From contig NZ_VUMZ01000001.1 of NCBI RefSeq assembly GCF_009695915.1, forward strand, positions 434,001-498,000: 64,000 nucleotides of DNA, written 5' to 3'. Every line of letters starts with the position of its first letter. Positions within the stretch are counted from its first letter, which is position 1. The notes below the pieces were generated by a model. That model did no database searches and was not told where the DNA came from. It saw only the letters and a list, made by a program, of their open reading frames with translations. The DNA comes from Hornefia butyriciproducens (lineage in GTDB: Bacteria; Bacillota; Clostridia; Peptostreptococcales; Anaerovoracaceae). Of the stretch, positions 43,281 through 50,812 are shown in pieces. The translations under genes were made by a program, and so were the position numbers.

Positions 43281-43853
43281 ATGAATTTTTTTGTAATAAG
43301 CGATACGCACGGGCATCTGGAAAAGGTCTACGATATGTTCGACCGTCTTTCTGAAATGACTATCGACGGGAAACCTGTCGATATGATCCTTCACTGCGGG
43401 GATCACCTGCGGGACGGGGAAATCATCGGAGAGCGGCTTGCCGTACCGGCGGTTTCCGTCGCCGGAAACTGCGACGGCTGTCGGAAGCGGGATTTCCGGG
43501 TCGTTCCGTCGCCCGCCGGAAAAATTCTGATTACGCACGGGCATCTGGAAGGAGTCGACTACGATCTGTCCACGCTTCGCTATCTGGCGCAGGAAAACGG
43601 ATGCAGAGCCGCGTGCTTCGGACATACCCACGTTCCGGTATTCGAGGATATCGGCGGCGTTCTGATGATCAATCCGGGGAGCCTGACCTTCCCCCGGGAC
43701 GGGACCACCGGCTCCTGCGCCCTGCTGAACGCCACAGAAAACGGGTTCGACGGCGGCATTTATTACTATGAACATCTTTTCGGCGGGAAGGACCGAAAAA
43801 AATCCCGGGGAGGATTCCTCCGGGGGATGATTAATTACAGCGACAGATTCTGA
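43281..43853 (+). CDS. YfcE-type metallophosphoesterase
   Basis: The 190-residue protein has the five motifs of calcineurin-like phosphoesterases of the MJ0936/YfcE type: ISDTHGHL, ILHCGDHLRDG, VAGNCDGCRKRD, ITHGHLEGVD and CFGHTHVPVFEDIGG, then LINPGSLTFPRDG-like sequence. It hydrolyses small phosphodiesters in vitro; the cellular role is unclear. The last 19 bases overlap the end of the convergent flavodoxin-like gene, and a terminator for that gene lies inside this coding sequence. Confidence 0.93.
   Translation: MNFFVISDTHGHLEKVYDMFDRLSEMTIDGKPVDMILHCGDHLRDGEIIGERLAVPAVSVAGNCDGCRKRDFRVVPSPAGKILITHGHLEGVDYDLSTLRYLAQENGCRAACFGHTHVPVFEDIGGVLMINPGSLTFPRDGTTGSCALLNATENGFDGGIYYYEHLFGGKDRKKSRGGFLRGMINYSDRF
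43796..43828 (-). terminator. Terminator of the four-gene operon inside the phosphoesterase gene
   Basis: ATCCCGGGGAGG (43,802-43,813) pairs with CCTCCGGGGGAT (43,817-43,828) at 10 of 12 positions; on the minus strand TTTTTTTC follows. It serves the gene ending at 43,835 yet encodes the end of the opposite gene. Confidence 0.75.
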
Positions 43854-44929
43854 TCTGCCGCTTTTTCTTTCCCGCAGATCCTGGCTGCCATCTCTGCCGC
43901 GCGCTTCTGGATGCGCAGTCTCTCCAGGATGCTGCCGGGATCGTTGGCAGTCTCCACCAGTGCGAAGTTGCCGGGCAGAATAAAGTTTTTGTTGAAGCAC
44001 ATGGCGCCGATAATCTGTTCCGCCACGATGTCGCCGCCGCTGTATCCGGAAACGACAAGCGCATATACCTTTTTCCCGGAGAAGTCGTTGGTGCGGAACA
44101 GTGCCGTCAGGCGGTTGATAAAGGCGGTGATATTGGCACTGACCGCATCGTTGTAGTTGGGGCAGATCATGACCAGAGTGTCGCAGCGCAGAATGGCCGG
44201 ATACACCTGTTCCACCATTACGCCGCCGTACAGGCAGTCCCCTTGCTCGCCGAAGTGGACACAGGTTTCGTAGCTGCATCCGCTGCAGTCCACCACAGTT
44301 CCGTTGCGCAGAGAAATTTCCGTGATATCGCAGCGGCCTCCGATACCCTGCCGGATCATTTCCCACAGAAGCAGGGAATTGGATGTGGTGCTGTTGCTGG
44401 CGTGTACCGCCAGAACCTTCGGCCTCGGTGAGAACGGCATCCGAAAGGACAAAATCTTACGCACCAGATTTTCCACGCTGCGGGCGTAGGCTTCGTAATG
44501 CCCCACCCGGCTGATTTTACTCATCACGTTGAAATTGTACAGGTCTCCGGTAGCTTCCACCAGCGCTTTGCCGGGAAACGCAGCGCCCGCTCTGTTCGCA
44601 GAGAATACCATCTGCCGTGCCAGATTCTTGGTGTACAGTTCTCCCTTCCCATCGATCAGGATACCCGCTGTCGTCCCCCGGAGGCTGTCCCGGTTCTCAT
44701 TCAGCCAGCCGATCAGCCGCTGAGCATCCAGACATACGCCGCAATGCGGAAGACATACGGCAATGAGCAGAGGGCCTCCATTCCAGCGCTTATTCTCAAT
44801 CGCACCGGTAAATGCTGCACATCCGCAAAACTCCTCCGCGGGGATTTCCCGCAGGGCGCGGTTCAGCACATAATCGATGCGCCGCGTGTTTCCGCCTTCC
44901 TCCCATCCGATCTTCAGAACCGTCAACAT
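43835..44929 (-). CDS. Flavodoxin/NADPH-FMN reductase-like protein
   Basis: The 364-residue protein ends the four-gene operon. Residues about 1-155 are an unfamiliar domain with VLKIGWEEGGNTRRIDYV and ICLPHCGVCLDAQRLIGW-type text. Residues about 168-340 are flavodoxin-like: VLAVHASNSTTSNSLLLWEMI as the phosphate loop, VDCSGCSYETCVHFGEQGDC with clustered cysteines, then VMICPNYNDAVSANITAFINRL and VSGYSGGDIVAEQIIGAM. The cysteine set C-x2-C-x4-C-x7-C could carry an iron-sulfur cluster, as in iron-sulfur flavoproteins. It begins 20 bases after the dehydrogenase-like gene. The partner is unknown. Confidence 0.8.
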   Translation of the reverse strand: MLTVLKIGWEEGGNTRRIDYVLNRALREIPAEEFCGCAAFTGAIENKRWNGGPLLIAVCLPHCGVCLDAQRLIGWLNENRDSLRGTTAGILIDGKGELYTKNLARQMVFSANRAGAAFPGKALVEATGDLYNFNVMSKISRVGHYEAYARSVENLVRKILSFRMPFSPRPKVLAVHASNSTTSNSLLLWEMIRQGIGGRCDITEISLRNGTVVDCSGCSYETCVHFGEQGDCLYGGVMVEQVYPAILRCDTLVMICPNYNDAVSANITAFINRLTALFRTNDFSGKKVYALVVSGYSGGDIVAEQIIGAMCFNKNFILPGNFALVETANDPGSILERLRIQKRAAEMAARICGKEKAADQNLSL

Positions 44930-44949
44930 CTCTTCGCCTCGTTTCCTTC

Positions 44950-46002
44950 TTATTCCAGTTCCCGCAGGTGCATATATGCGCCTCGGATCCGTTCATACAG
45001 AGCATCCTCCACCATGAGATCTTCAAACTCGTTTCCGCTGTCGGTCAGCCGGTTGCGGATCCCGAGGAACGCGCCGTCTCCGTCTTTGTTCCCGAACCAG
45101 AGAGAGCTGTAATGCCATTGGCCCCGCAGCGTCAGCAAAATTGAGAGCGCCGCCGAGGAGAGAGCCGGCGCAATGTACGGCTTATATCCCAGCCGCCGTA
45201 CAATCTGATTTGCGTTCACCGTCAGATCGGTCAGCTCCCGGGAGAGCCCGTCGTCATAGTGCTCGATGCTGTTCGCAATGACCAGGTCCCGTCCGTGGGG
45301 GCCGAATGCCCGTCCTTCCGTCAGATAAGCGGAGAAACGATCATCCCGCTCTGCGTAATAGGACGCCCGGGCGTTCATCACGCCGAGCCCATAGCCGCGG
45401 AACTGCCGGGCATCCAGTCCCGAGCTCCGCACAAAGACCTTCGCGAGGGGATCCACAGGATCCGACACCACCGCCACAAGCCCTGAAAACTCCGCTTCTG
45501 CGGCCAGCGCTCCATACTGCCGGACCAGAGTGCGGTTCGTCTCAAGCTGCGCCATCCGCACATCCCCTTTCGCTCCGATCGCAGGAACGCCCCGGCTGGC
45601 ACAGAAGACCAGAATGTCACAGTCACAGATCTGTTCCTGCGGAACGACCCTGATCGGCGGGAGCACGGGATATACGTCAGCCACTGATTCAGCATGCTCC
45701 TCCGGTCTGCGGATTTCTTTCGCGGTCTCCTTCGCGGTGCGGGCTTCCTCCGGTCCCGGATACCGGATCTGATTCATTTCCATCTCCAGACGGGCCAGAT
45801 TGGCTTCATTCAGATCACAGATTCCAATGCTCTCCAGCACATCTCCGCCCAGCAGACGAAGCCCGATGAGCATGGTGGTCCCCACGTCACCGAGCGCGAT
45901 GATATTCAGCCGCAGCTTTTTCTTTCCGTTCCGGGGATCAAGACCGGTGACCGCGCCGGCGTCCAGTCCCTGCTCCCTCAGAATCTCACTTATTTTTTTC
46001 AT
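44950..46002 (-). CDS. Lactate/malate-dehydrogenase-like NAD-binding protein
   Basis: The 350-residue protein has a Rossmann start LNIIALGDVGTTMLIGLRLLG at about residue 32, followed by an acidic strand end, ICDLNEANLARLEMEMNQI. DILVFCASRGVPAIG and VVSDPVDPLAKVFV follow, where LDH/MDH enzymes have SNPVD-type sequence. A usual LDH is about 315 residues. The catalytic histidine and arginine pair is not clear by eye, so enzyme activity is uncertain. The ATG at 46,002 overlaps the large gene's stop by 4 bases. It is in the operon led by a KDD-like sigma-54 activator, so an amino-acid-catabolism role is likely. Confidence 0.72.
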   Translation of the reverse strand: MKKISEILREQGLDAGAVTGLDPRNGKKKLRLNIIALGDVGTTMLIGLRLLGGDVLESIGICDLNEANLARLEMEMNQIRYPGPEEARTAKETAKEIRRPEEHAESVADVYPVLPPIRVVPQEQICDCDILVFCASRGVPAIGAKGDVRMAQLETNRTLVRQYGALAAEAEFSGLVAVVSDPVDPLAKVFVRSSGLDARQFRGYGLGVMNARASYYAERDDRFSAYLTEGRAFGPHGRDLVIANSIEHYDDGLSRELTDLTVNANQIVRRLGYKPYIAPALSSAALSILLTLRGQWHYSSLWFGNKDGDGAFLGIRNRLTDSGNEFEDLMVEDALYERIRGAYMHLRELE

Positions 46003-49000
46003 GCCTTTTTCTTCCCCCATTTCAGCCGGATCAGCCGGGCGATCGCATTATCGATAAAGGCGGTCGGCGCCAGATTTTCATCCAGCTCAATTCCGGTTCC
46101 CATCTCCGGAATCCGCGGATAGGTGATTACCTCTCCGATCCTCTTCAGTGTCAGCTTTCGTTCATAGATGGACTGATATTCCTTTTCAATGACCTGCCAG
46201 ATATTCCGGGCGTTTTCCAGGCACGTCATGGAATACCTGAATATCTCCCCGACATTTCCGTCCGCGATGAACACCGGCGTGGTATAAGGCATAATCAGAT
46301 TGATTGAACCGCTCCTGAGCCCGTCCTTGTCGTTCGCCGGCGTCAGACTGTCCCCGCCGATAAAGGGATAGCAGTCCCGCTCATTCAGCCAGATCTTCAG
46401 CGTCGGCAGGAAATATGCGCTCTCCACCTCACGCCCCCGAACTTCCATAGCATCTCTGGCGTTTCCGGTCATGACTCCCACAACGATCTTTCGTACATCA
46501 ACCTCGTTCTTCTTCAGAATCGGATCGATGATGTTCATCCGGTATCCTTTGTGCAAAAGATCGTCTATGAGAATCACCGGGCGATCGAAAGATCGGATGG
46601 CTCTCGCCTGGGAATCCAGCGGCGAGTAATACCGGGACTCTCGGATCGTGAAGCCGTCCAGATCCGAATTGAAATACTTCTCCGTGTGGAGCACCTTGGT
46701 CACAGTGTTCGGCACCAGTACGTCAGCCAGCGCCTTTCCGAAGGGTACCGTCATATACGGTCCTCTCAACCCGCTCTTGTCGTGCACCGGCGGAACTCCG
46801 TTAATCTCAGCCACCCTCCGGATGATTTTATTGTGCACCGCGCTGGTGTTAAAGGAGAGCACCAGCTGCCCCGGATGAATCTCCGTCATCACCTTCAGCA
46901 GATTTCCGTGGGCCTCGTCAATCGCCCGGAGCACGGCAGACCGCTTATTCAGCGGATTCTTGATCATCGTCTCCACATCCCTGAAAATCACAATGGGGGA
47001 ACGCATGTCCACCGCATAGACGGGCTTTCCGCCGCGTCCCTCCGCGATGTTCACAAATCCCTGCTTCTTCAGCGCGTCGATGATTCTCGGATTCATCCCT
47101 GAGGCGTCCACAGGATGATATACCGCATAGGCAAAATCCCGGGAGATCAGCTCTGTCAGAATTTCCGTCAGCACAATCTGGCTGATGTTGGAGATGCTCC
47201 GACTCTTCTTGGTGTACAAAAACCCGATCGCTGCGATGCCGCCTGCTGCGGCCTCCCGGATATGCGAGGCAATCTTCAGGTCGCCGAATTCCCTCAGCAG
47301 CTGATTGGTTTCCAGCCGGTGAGCCGCCGCATACGCGACACACCGCCTGCTGCGTCCTGCAGATTCGATATAAAGTCCCCGTGTCTTTTCCCGTTCCAGA
47401 TATTCTGCGATTTTTCCGAAGTCATAGCCCATTCCCTCCAGATCTCTGCGAATCGGCTCAAGCGTCTCCGGAGACTGGCTGCTATAGGAGCTGATGCTGA
47501 TTTCTCTGGCCTGCAGCACGTGCTTGTACGCAGGCTCCCGCAGATACAGGCTTTTCTCATAGATATAGTTCTGCGCCACCGGGTCGATGAGATTGGAAAT
47601 ATCCCGGTTAAGGTCAATATTCTCACGAATCCTGGTGGAACTGATGTCCTCATAATATTTTTTCAGAGTCAGCGTGATCACTTTTCCGGTAATCGGATAG
47701 ATCCTGGCGTCCTGCGGACCGCGTTCCTGTTCCTTGGATTCCCTGGCAAAGACAATATGGTTCATCCCGTGGATAGAATCCTCTGCCGGCGTCTTCCGGT
47801 AGCAGGAGGCGTGACGGACCACGTCGGATCCGACCGCGATATAGAGTTCCCGTCCCTCGAAGGCCTGCTTCAGTCTCCGCACATCGTCATTGTTCGCGAT
47901 GTTCACGGAAAAATCATCCGGAAACGGATAAATCCCCTCTTCATCCGCCACCGACATATTCATGATCTTGCGGCGCTGGAGCCGTGGCTGCGTGTTCTTG
48001 GACCAGGAAAACTCATCCAGCGCCAGATACACGTCGAACCCCATATTCCGGATAGTTCTGGCCACTGCCTTATGCCCCAGACTGAACGGGTCGAAGGTGC
48101 CCGGGTAAAACGCAACCTTCCGCCGGGCCGGAAAACAGAATTCCCCCTTCTGCGCCCGGTGCTCGCAAATGTACCGATAGAGGCTGTTCAGCACAGCTGC
48201 GTTGTTATAGAATTCCAGAGCATCCTCGGTTTTCTCATGGAGCAGCGCCAGGAGTTTTTTGTGACAGTGCAGAAAGAGTTCATCCTTCTCATCGAGGGAC
48301 ATCTCCGTGCTCCCGAAAAGATATTTCCCCATGACCCAGAAGGCCTCCCGGCTCGCCAGCTTATCGTAGTTGGCGTACCCTCTTATCAGCATGTACAGCA
48401 GACGGATGCGCCTGCTGTTCCAACACTTCTCCGGTTCACGGAAGCGGTCTCTGTATTCACTGTAGTTCTCCAGAATCACGCCAATGGTGTTGATGGTCGC
48501 GGAGATCAGCTTGTCGTTCCCTGTTCCGACGACGCGTTCCAGTGTGTTGATAAACTCATCCAGCTCCTGAGGAGGCAGACGGAGCACCACATTCCCCAGA
48601 TAGTCCGGTATGTACTTGGAGAACTGGTAGTCGCCGATTTCCAATCCGTTGAACAGTTCCACCGAAAGTTCGTTCCGCTGCTCCGGACTCATCCGATCCA
48701 CAATTGTGAGCAGCCCGCGTCCTGCGGTTCTCCTCACCGTCACCGTCTCGCTGACCTTGATCAGATTGGAGAGATGCGTCGCCACATGGAGAATTTCGCC
48801 TTTGTTCTCCGGCCGTATCACGTAATCGATCATCATCTCGATGTTGGCGACCTTGACGACCCAGGGCGTTCCGGCCTTCAGGTCATCCAGGAACATATTG
48901 CTCATGCGTTCCGTGAAGGACTGCTCCTCGGTGATCCCTACAACTTTTTTCAGATGCTCCACGTGCTCCCGACCCACGCCACGACCGTGCAACGCACTGT

Positions 49001-50795
49001 CTGCATGAACCGCGGCAACAGCCAGCTTCTCCGTTCCGCTCTCGCCGGCACTGCGGATAAACTTGTCCAGAATTGTGATTTCCTGCCGGGAGCATTCCTC
49101 CTCCCTCAGTTCCATAATGGTCTTCAGCAGGATCATGATGATTTCCTCATCATAATCCGTTCTCCGGTAATAATCGATCAGGATGTTCATGTAGTTATAC
49201 AGACAGCTTGGCTTGCAGAAGCGAAGCACCGCGGCTGAGAAACTGTTCAGGCTGTTGCGTATCCATTTCTTATGCTGATCCGTCAGTTTATAGTCAGGCT
49301 CGATGATTTTTTGGAGATACTCCGCGAACAAAGTGAGGTTCGTCACGGCCTTGTCCGGAAGGGATTCACCCTCCGGCAGTTCTTTTTTGTATTCCTCGTT
49401 GAAGGTCCCGACAATCTGCCCCAGAAGCTCCGCCGCCTGACTTCGGATGTCTCCCTCCTTATGAGCCAGCAGCTCATACAGAAAGCGAATGGTCATCAGT
49501 TTCTGACGTTCGGTCATGTAGGTGGAATATTCTCCGAGAATGCTCACATATGTCCGGATGTTCTTCCAGTTCTGCTCGCTGCGGGCCGCCTCAATCAGGT
49601 TTCCGAATTCAGCGTCCACATGGAAACGGCTCATCAGACGGATGTTGTGGTCGATGGCCTTGTACCGCAGCTGTTCGATAACCTCTTCTCCCTCCAGCAA
49701 CACCATCTCCCGTTTCCGGGGTTTCCCGCAATGGGCAGGGTAGCGGGACGGTATCTCCGGCAGGGCAACGTCTACTCCCCGTTCCTTCATGTAGTCTTCG
49801 AAGTCCTCCAGCTTGTCGTACACCCTCTGATACCGCTGTTTCTTTGCCTCATCCACATTATCCAGCTTGTCCAGGATCACATCGAAGGCATCCGCCAGCG
49901 TATAGAAGCAGACCCGCTCTCTGTCGTTCCCGTCCCGGCAGCTCTTTACCCGGAAATCAGCATAAATCAGAATCAGGGATTCCGCGGACAGATTCTCCAG
50001 CTCCAGATCCCAGGTCGAATGATTGGCCGCGATGTGGCCGATAGTCGGCATTCCGAACCGGTCGTAGCATCGGTCCGTGTAGTAGTAGTGAAGATACGGG
50101 ATGCGCCGCTCCTCGCTTTTTCGACAGCCGTATTTCCCGATATCGTGCCCCGCCGCCGCTCCGGATACGATTCCCAGATCCACCGGAGCTCCGGCTTCCG
50201 CAAGCTGGCGGGCCACATGCATCGCAACATAGTGCACGCCTCCGATGTGCCCCAAAGTATTGAACGGCGTGATGTCTGTGCCGATACGCATGAACTCATA
50301 AAAATAGCGGTGCTTCACCAGATGATGAAGCTTGATGTACTCACGCGTATAGCCTCCCTCTTCAATTTCGTCGTCTGTCAGAAACACCATGCTGCGGGTC
50401 GGATCAAAGGGAAGATTTTCCTCTTCATAGGCGTACAGTCCCCTCAGAATCTGGAGGAGCAGCACACTCCCTTCCTCATAAACCGCCCGGTGCTCCGGCT
50501 CCGGCATCGTCTCGAAAAGCTGGTGGAGAATATCCCTGAAGCACCAGGACAGCCACCCCTCGGGAGGCTCCTCATTCAGCGTGCCGAAATATTCCGCAGC
50601 GACCTTCACCACCTCCCGGGAATCGAACCGCGGGTTCTCCAGCAGAAGGTCCGACAGCTCCTGCGCCATCTCCCACAGTCCCGCCGATGCGATTTTCCGT
50701 TCCATCTCCCTGCGGGTCTTTCCCGTTTCCTTCAGAAACGCCCGATCCAGCAATGCTTTGTTCAATGCTCTGTAAATCAGAGATTCTCTTCTCAT
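45999..50795 (-). CDS. Giant HD / helical-repeat / NadD-like / GNAT-like / PRTase-like protein
   Basis: The protein of about 1,598 residues has several enzyme-like domains. Residues about 180-310 are an HD-type metal hydrolase (GHIGGVHYVAMH, then AAGHDIGKYG with HD at 218-219, ANHST). Residues about 370-880 are helical repeats of ARM/HEAT appearance. Residues about 893-1,060 are a nucleotidylyltransferase of NadD type (VAFYPGTFDPFSLGHKAV, then DISSTRIRENI). Residues about 1,100-1,265 look like a GNAT acetyltransferase. Residues about 1,290-1,500 are phosphoribosyltransferase-like with a PRPP loop (RPVILIDDLLHKGYRM). GGAGG is 6 bases before the ATG at 50,795. NAD or nucleotide metabolism is inferred. 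I know no characterised protein of this form. Confidence 0.75.
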   Translation of the reverse strand: MRRESLIYRALNKALLDRAFLKETGKTRREMERKIASAGLWEMAQELSDLLLENPRFDSREVVKVAAEYFGTLNEEPPEGWLSWCFRDILHQLFETMPEPEHRAVYEEGSVLLLQILRGLYAYEEENLPFDPTRSMVFLTDDEIEEGGYTREYIKLHHLVKHRYFYEFMRIGTDITPFNTLGHIGGVHYVAMHVARQLAEAGAPVDLGIVSGAAAGHDIGKYGCRKSEERRIPYLHYYYTDRCYDRFGMPTIGHIAANHSTWDLELENLSAESLILIYADFRVKSCRDGNDRERVCFYTLADAFDVILDKLDNVDEAKKQRYQRVYDKLEDFEDYMKERGVDVALPEIPSRYPAHCGKPRKREMVLLEGEEVIEQLRYKAIDHNIRLMSRFHVDAEFGNLIEAARSEQNWKNIRTYVSILGEYSTYMTERQKLMTIRFLYELLAHKEGDIRSQAAELLGQIVGTFNEEYKKELPEGESLPDKAVTNLTLFAEYLQKIIEPDYKLTDQHKKWIRNSLNSFSAAVLRFCKPSCLYNYMNILIDYYRRTDYDEEIIMILLKTIMELREEECSRQEITILDKFIRSAGESGTEKLAVAAVHADSALHGRGVGREHVEHLKKVVGITEEQSFTERMSNMFLDDLKAGTPWVVKVANIEMMIDYVIRPENKGEILHVATHLSNLIKVSETVTVRRTAGRGLLTIVDRMSPEQRNELSVELFNGLEIGDYQFSKYIPDYLGNVVLRLPPQELDEFINTLERVVGTGNDKLISATINTIGVILENYSEYRDRFREPEKCWNSRRIRLLYMLIRGYANYDKLASREAFWVMGKYLFGSTEMSLDEKDELFLHCHKKLLALLHEKTEDALEFYNNAAVLNSLYRYICEHRAQKGEFCFPARRKVAFYPGTFDPFSLGHKAVARTIRNMGFDVYLALDEFSWSKNTQPRLQRRKIMNMSVADEEGIYPFPDDFSVNIANNDDVRRLKQAFEGRELYIAVGSDVVRHASCYRKTPAEDSIHGMNHIVFARESKEQERGPQDARIYPITGKVITLTLKKYYEDISSTRIRENIDLNRDISNLIDPVAQNYIYEKSLYLREPAYKHVLQAREISISSYSSQSPETLEPIRRDLEGMGYDFGKIAEYLEREKTRGLYIESAGRSRRCVAYAAAHRLETNQLLREFGDLKIASHIREAAAGGIAAIGFLYTKKSRSISNISQIVLTEILTELISRDFAYAVYHPVDASGMNPRIIDALKKQGFVNIAEGRGGKPVYAVDMRSPIVIFRDVETMIKNPLNKRSAVLRAIDEAHGNLLKVMTEIHPGQLVLSFNTSAVHNKIIRRVAEINGVPPVHDKSGLRGPYMTVPFGKALADVLVPNTVTKVLHTEKYFNSDLDGFTIRESRYYSPLDSQARAIRSFDRPVILIDDLLHKGYRMNIIDPILKKNEVDVRKIVVGVMTGNARDAMEVRGREVESAYFLPTLKIWLNERDCYPFIGGDSLTPANDKDGLRSGSINLIMPYTTPVFIADGNVGEIFRYSMTCLENARNIWQVIEKEYQSIYERKLTLKRIGEVITYPRIPEMGTGIELDENLAPTAFIDNAIARLIRLKWGKKKA

Positions 50796-50812
50796 CAATT
50801 TCCTCCGGCATC

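Noticed and set aside
47115-49238. A long plus-strand open frame of over 700 codons
   Set aside because: It is the antisense shadow of the ~1,598-residue gene. It has no ribosome site, its translation is rich in His, Arg and Pro, and no domain is recognisable.
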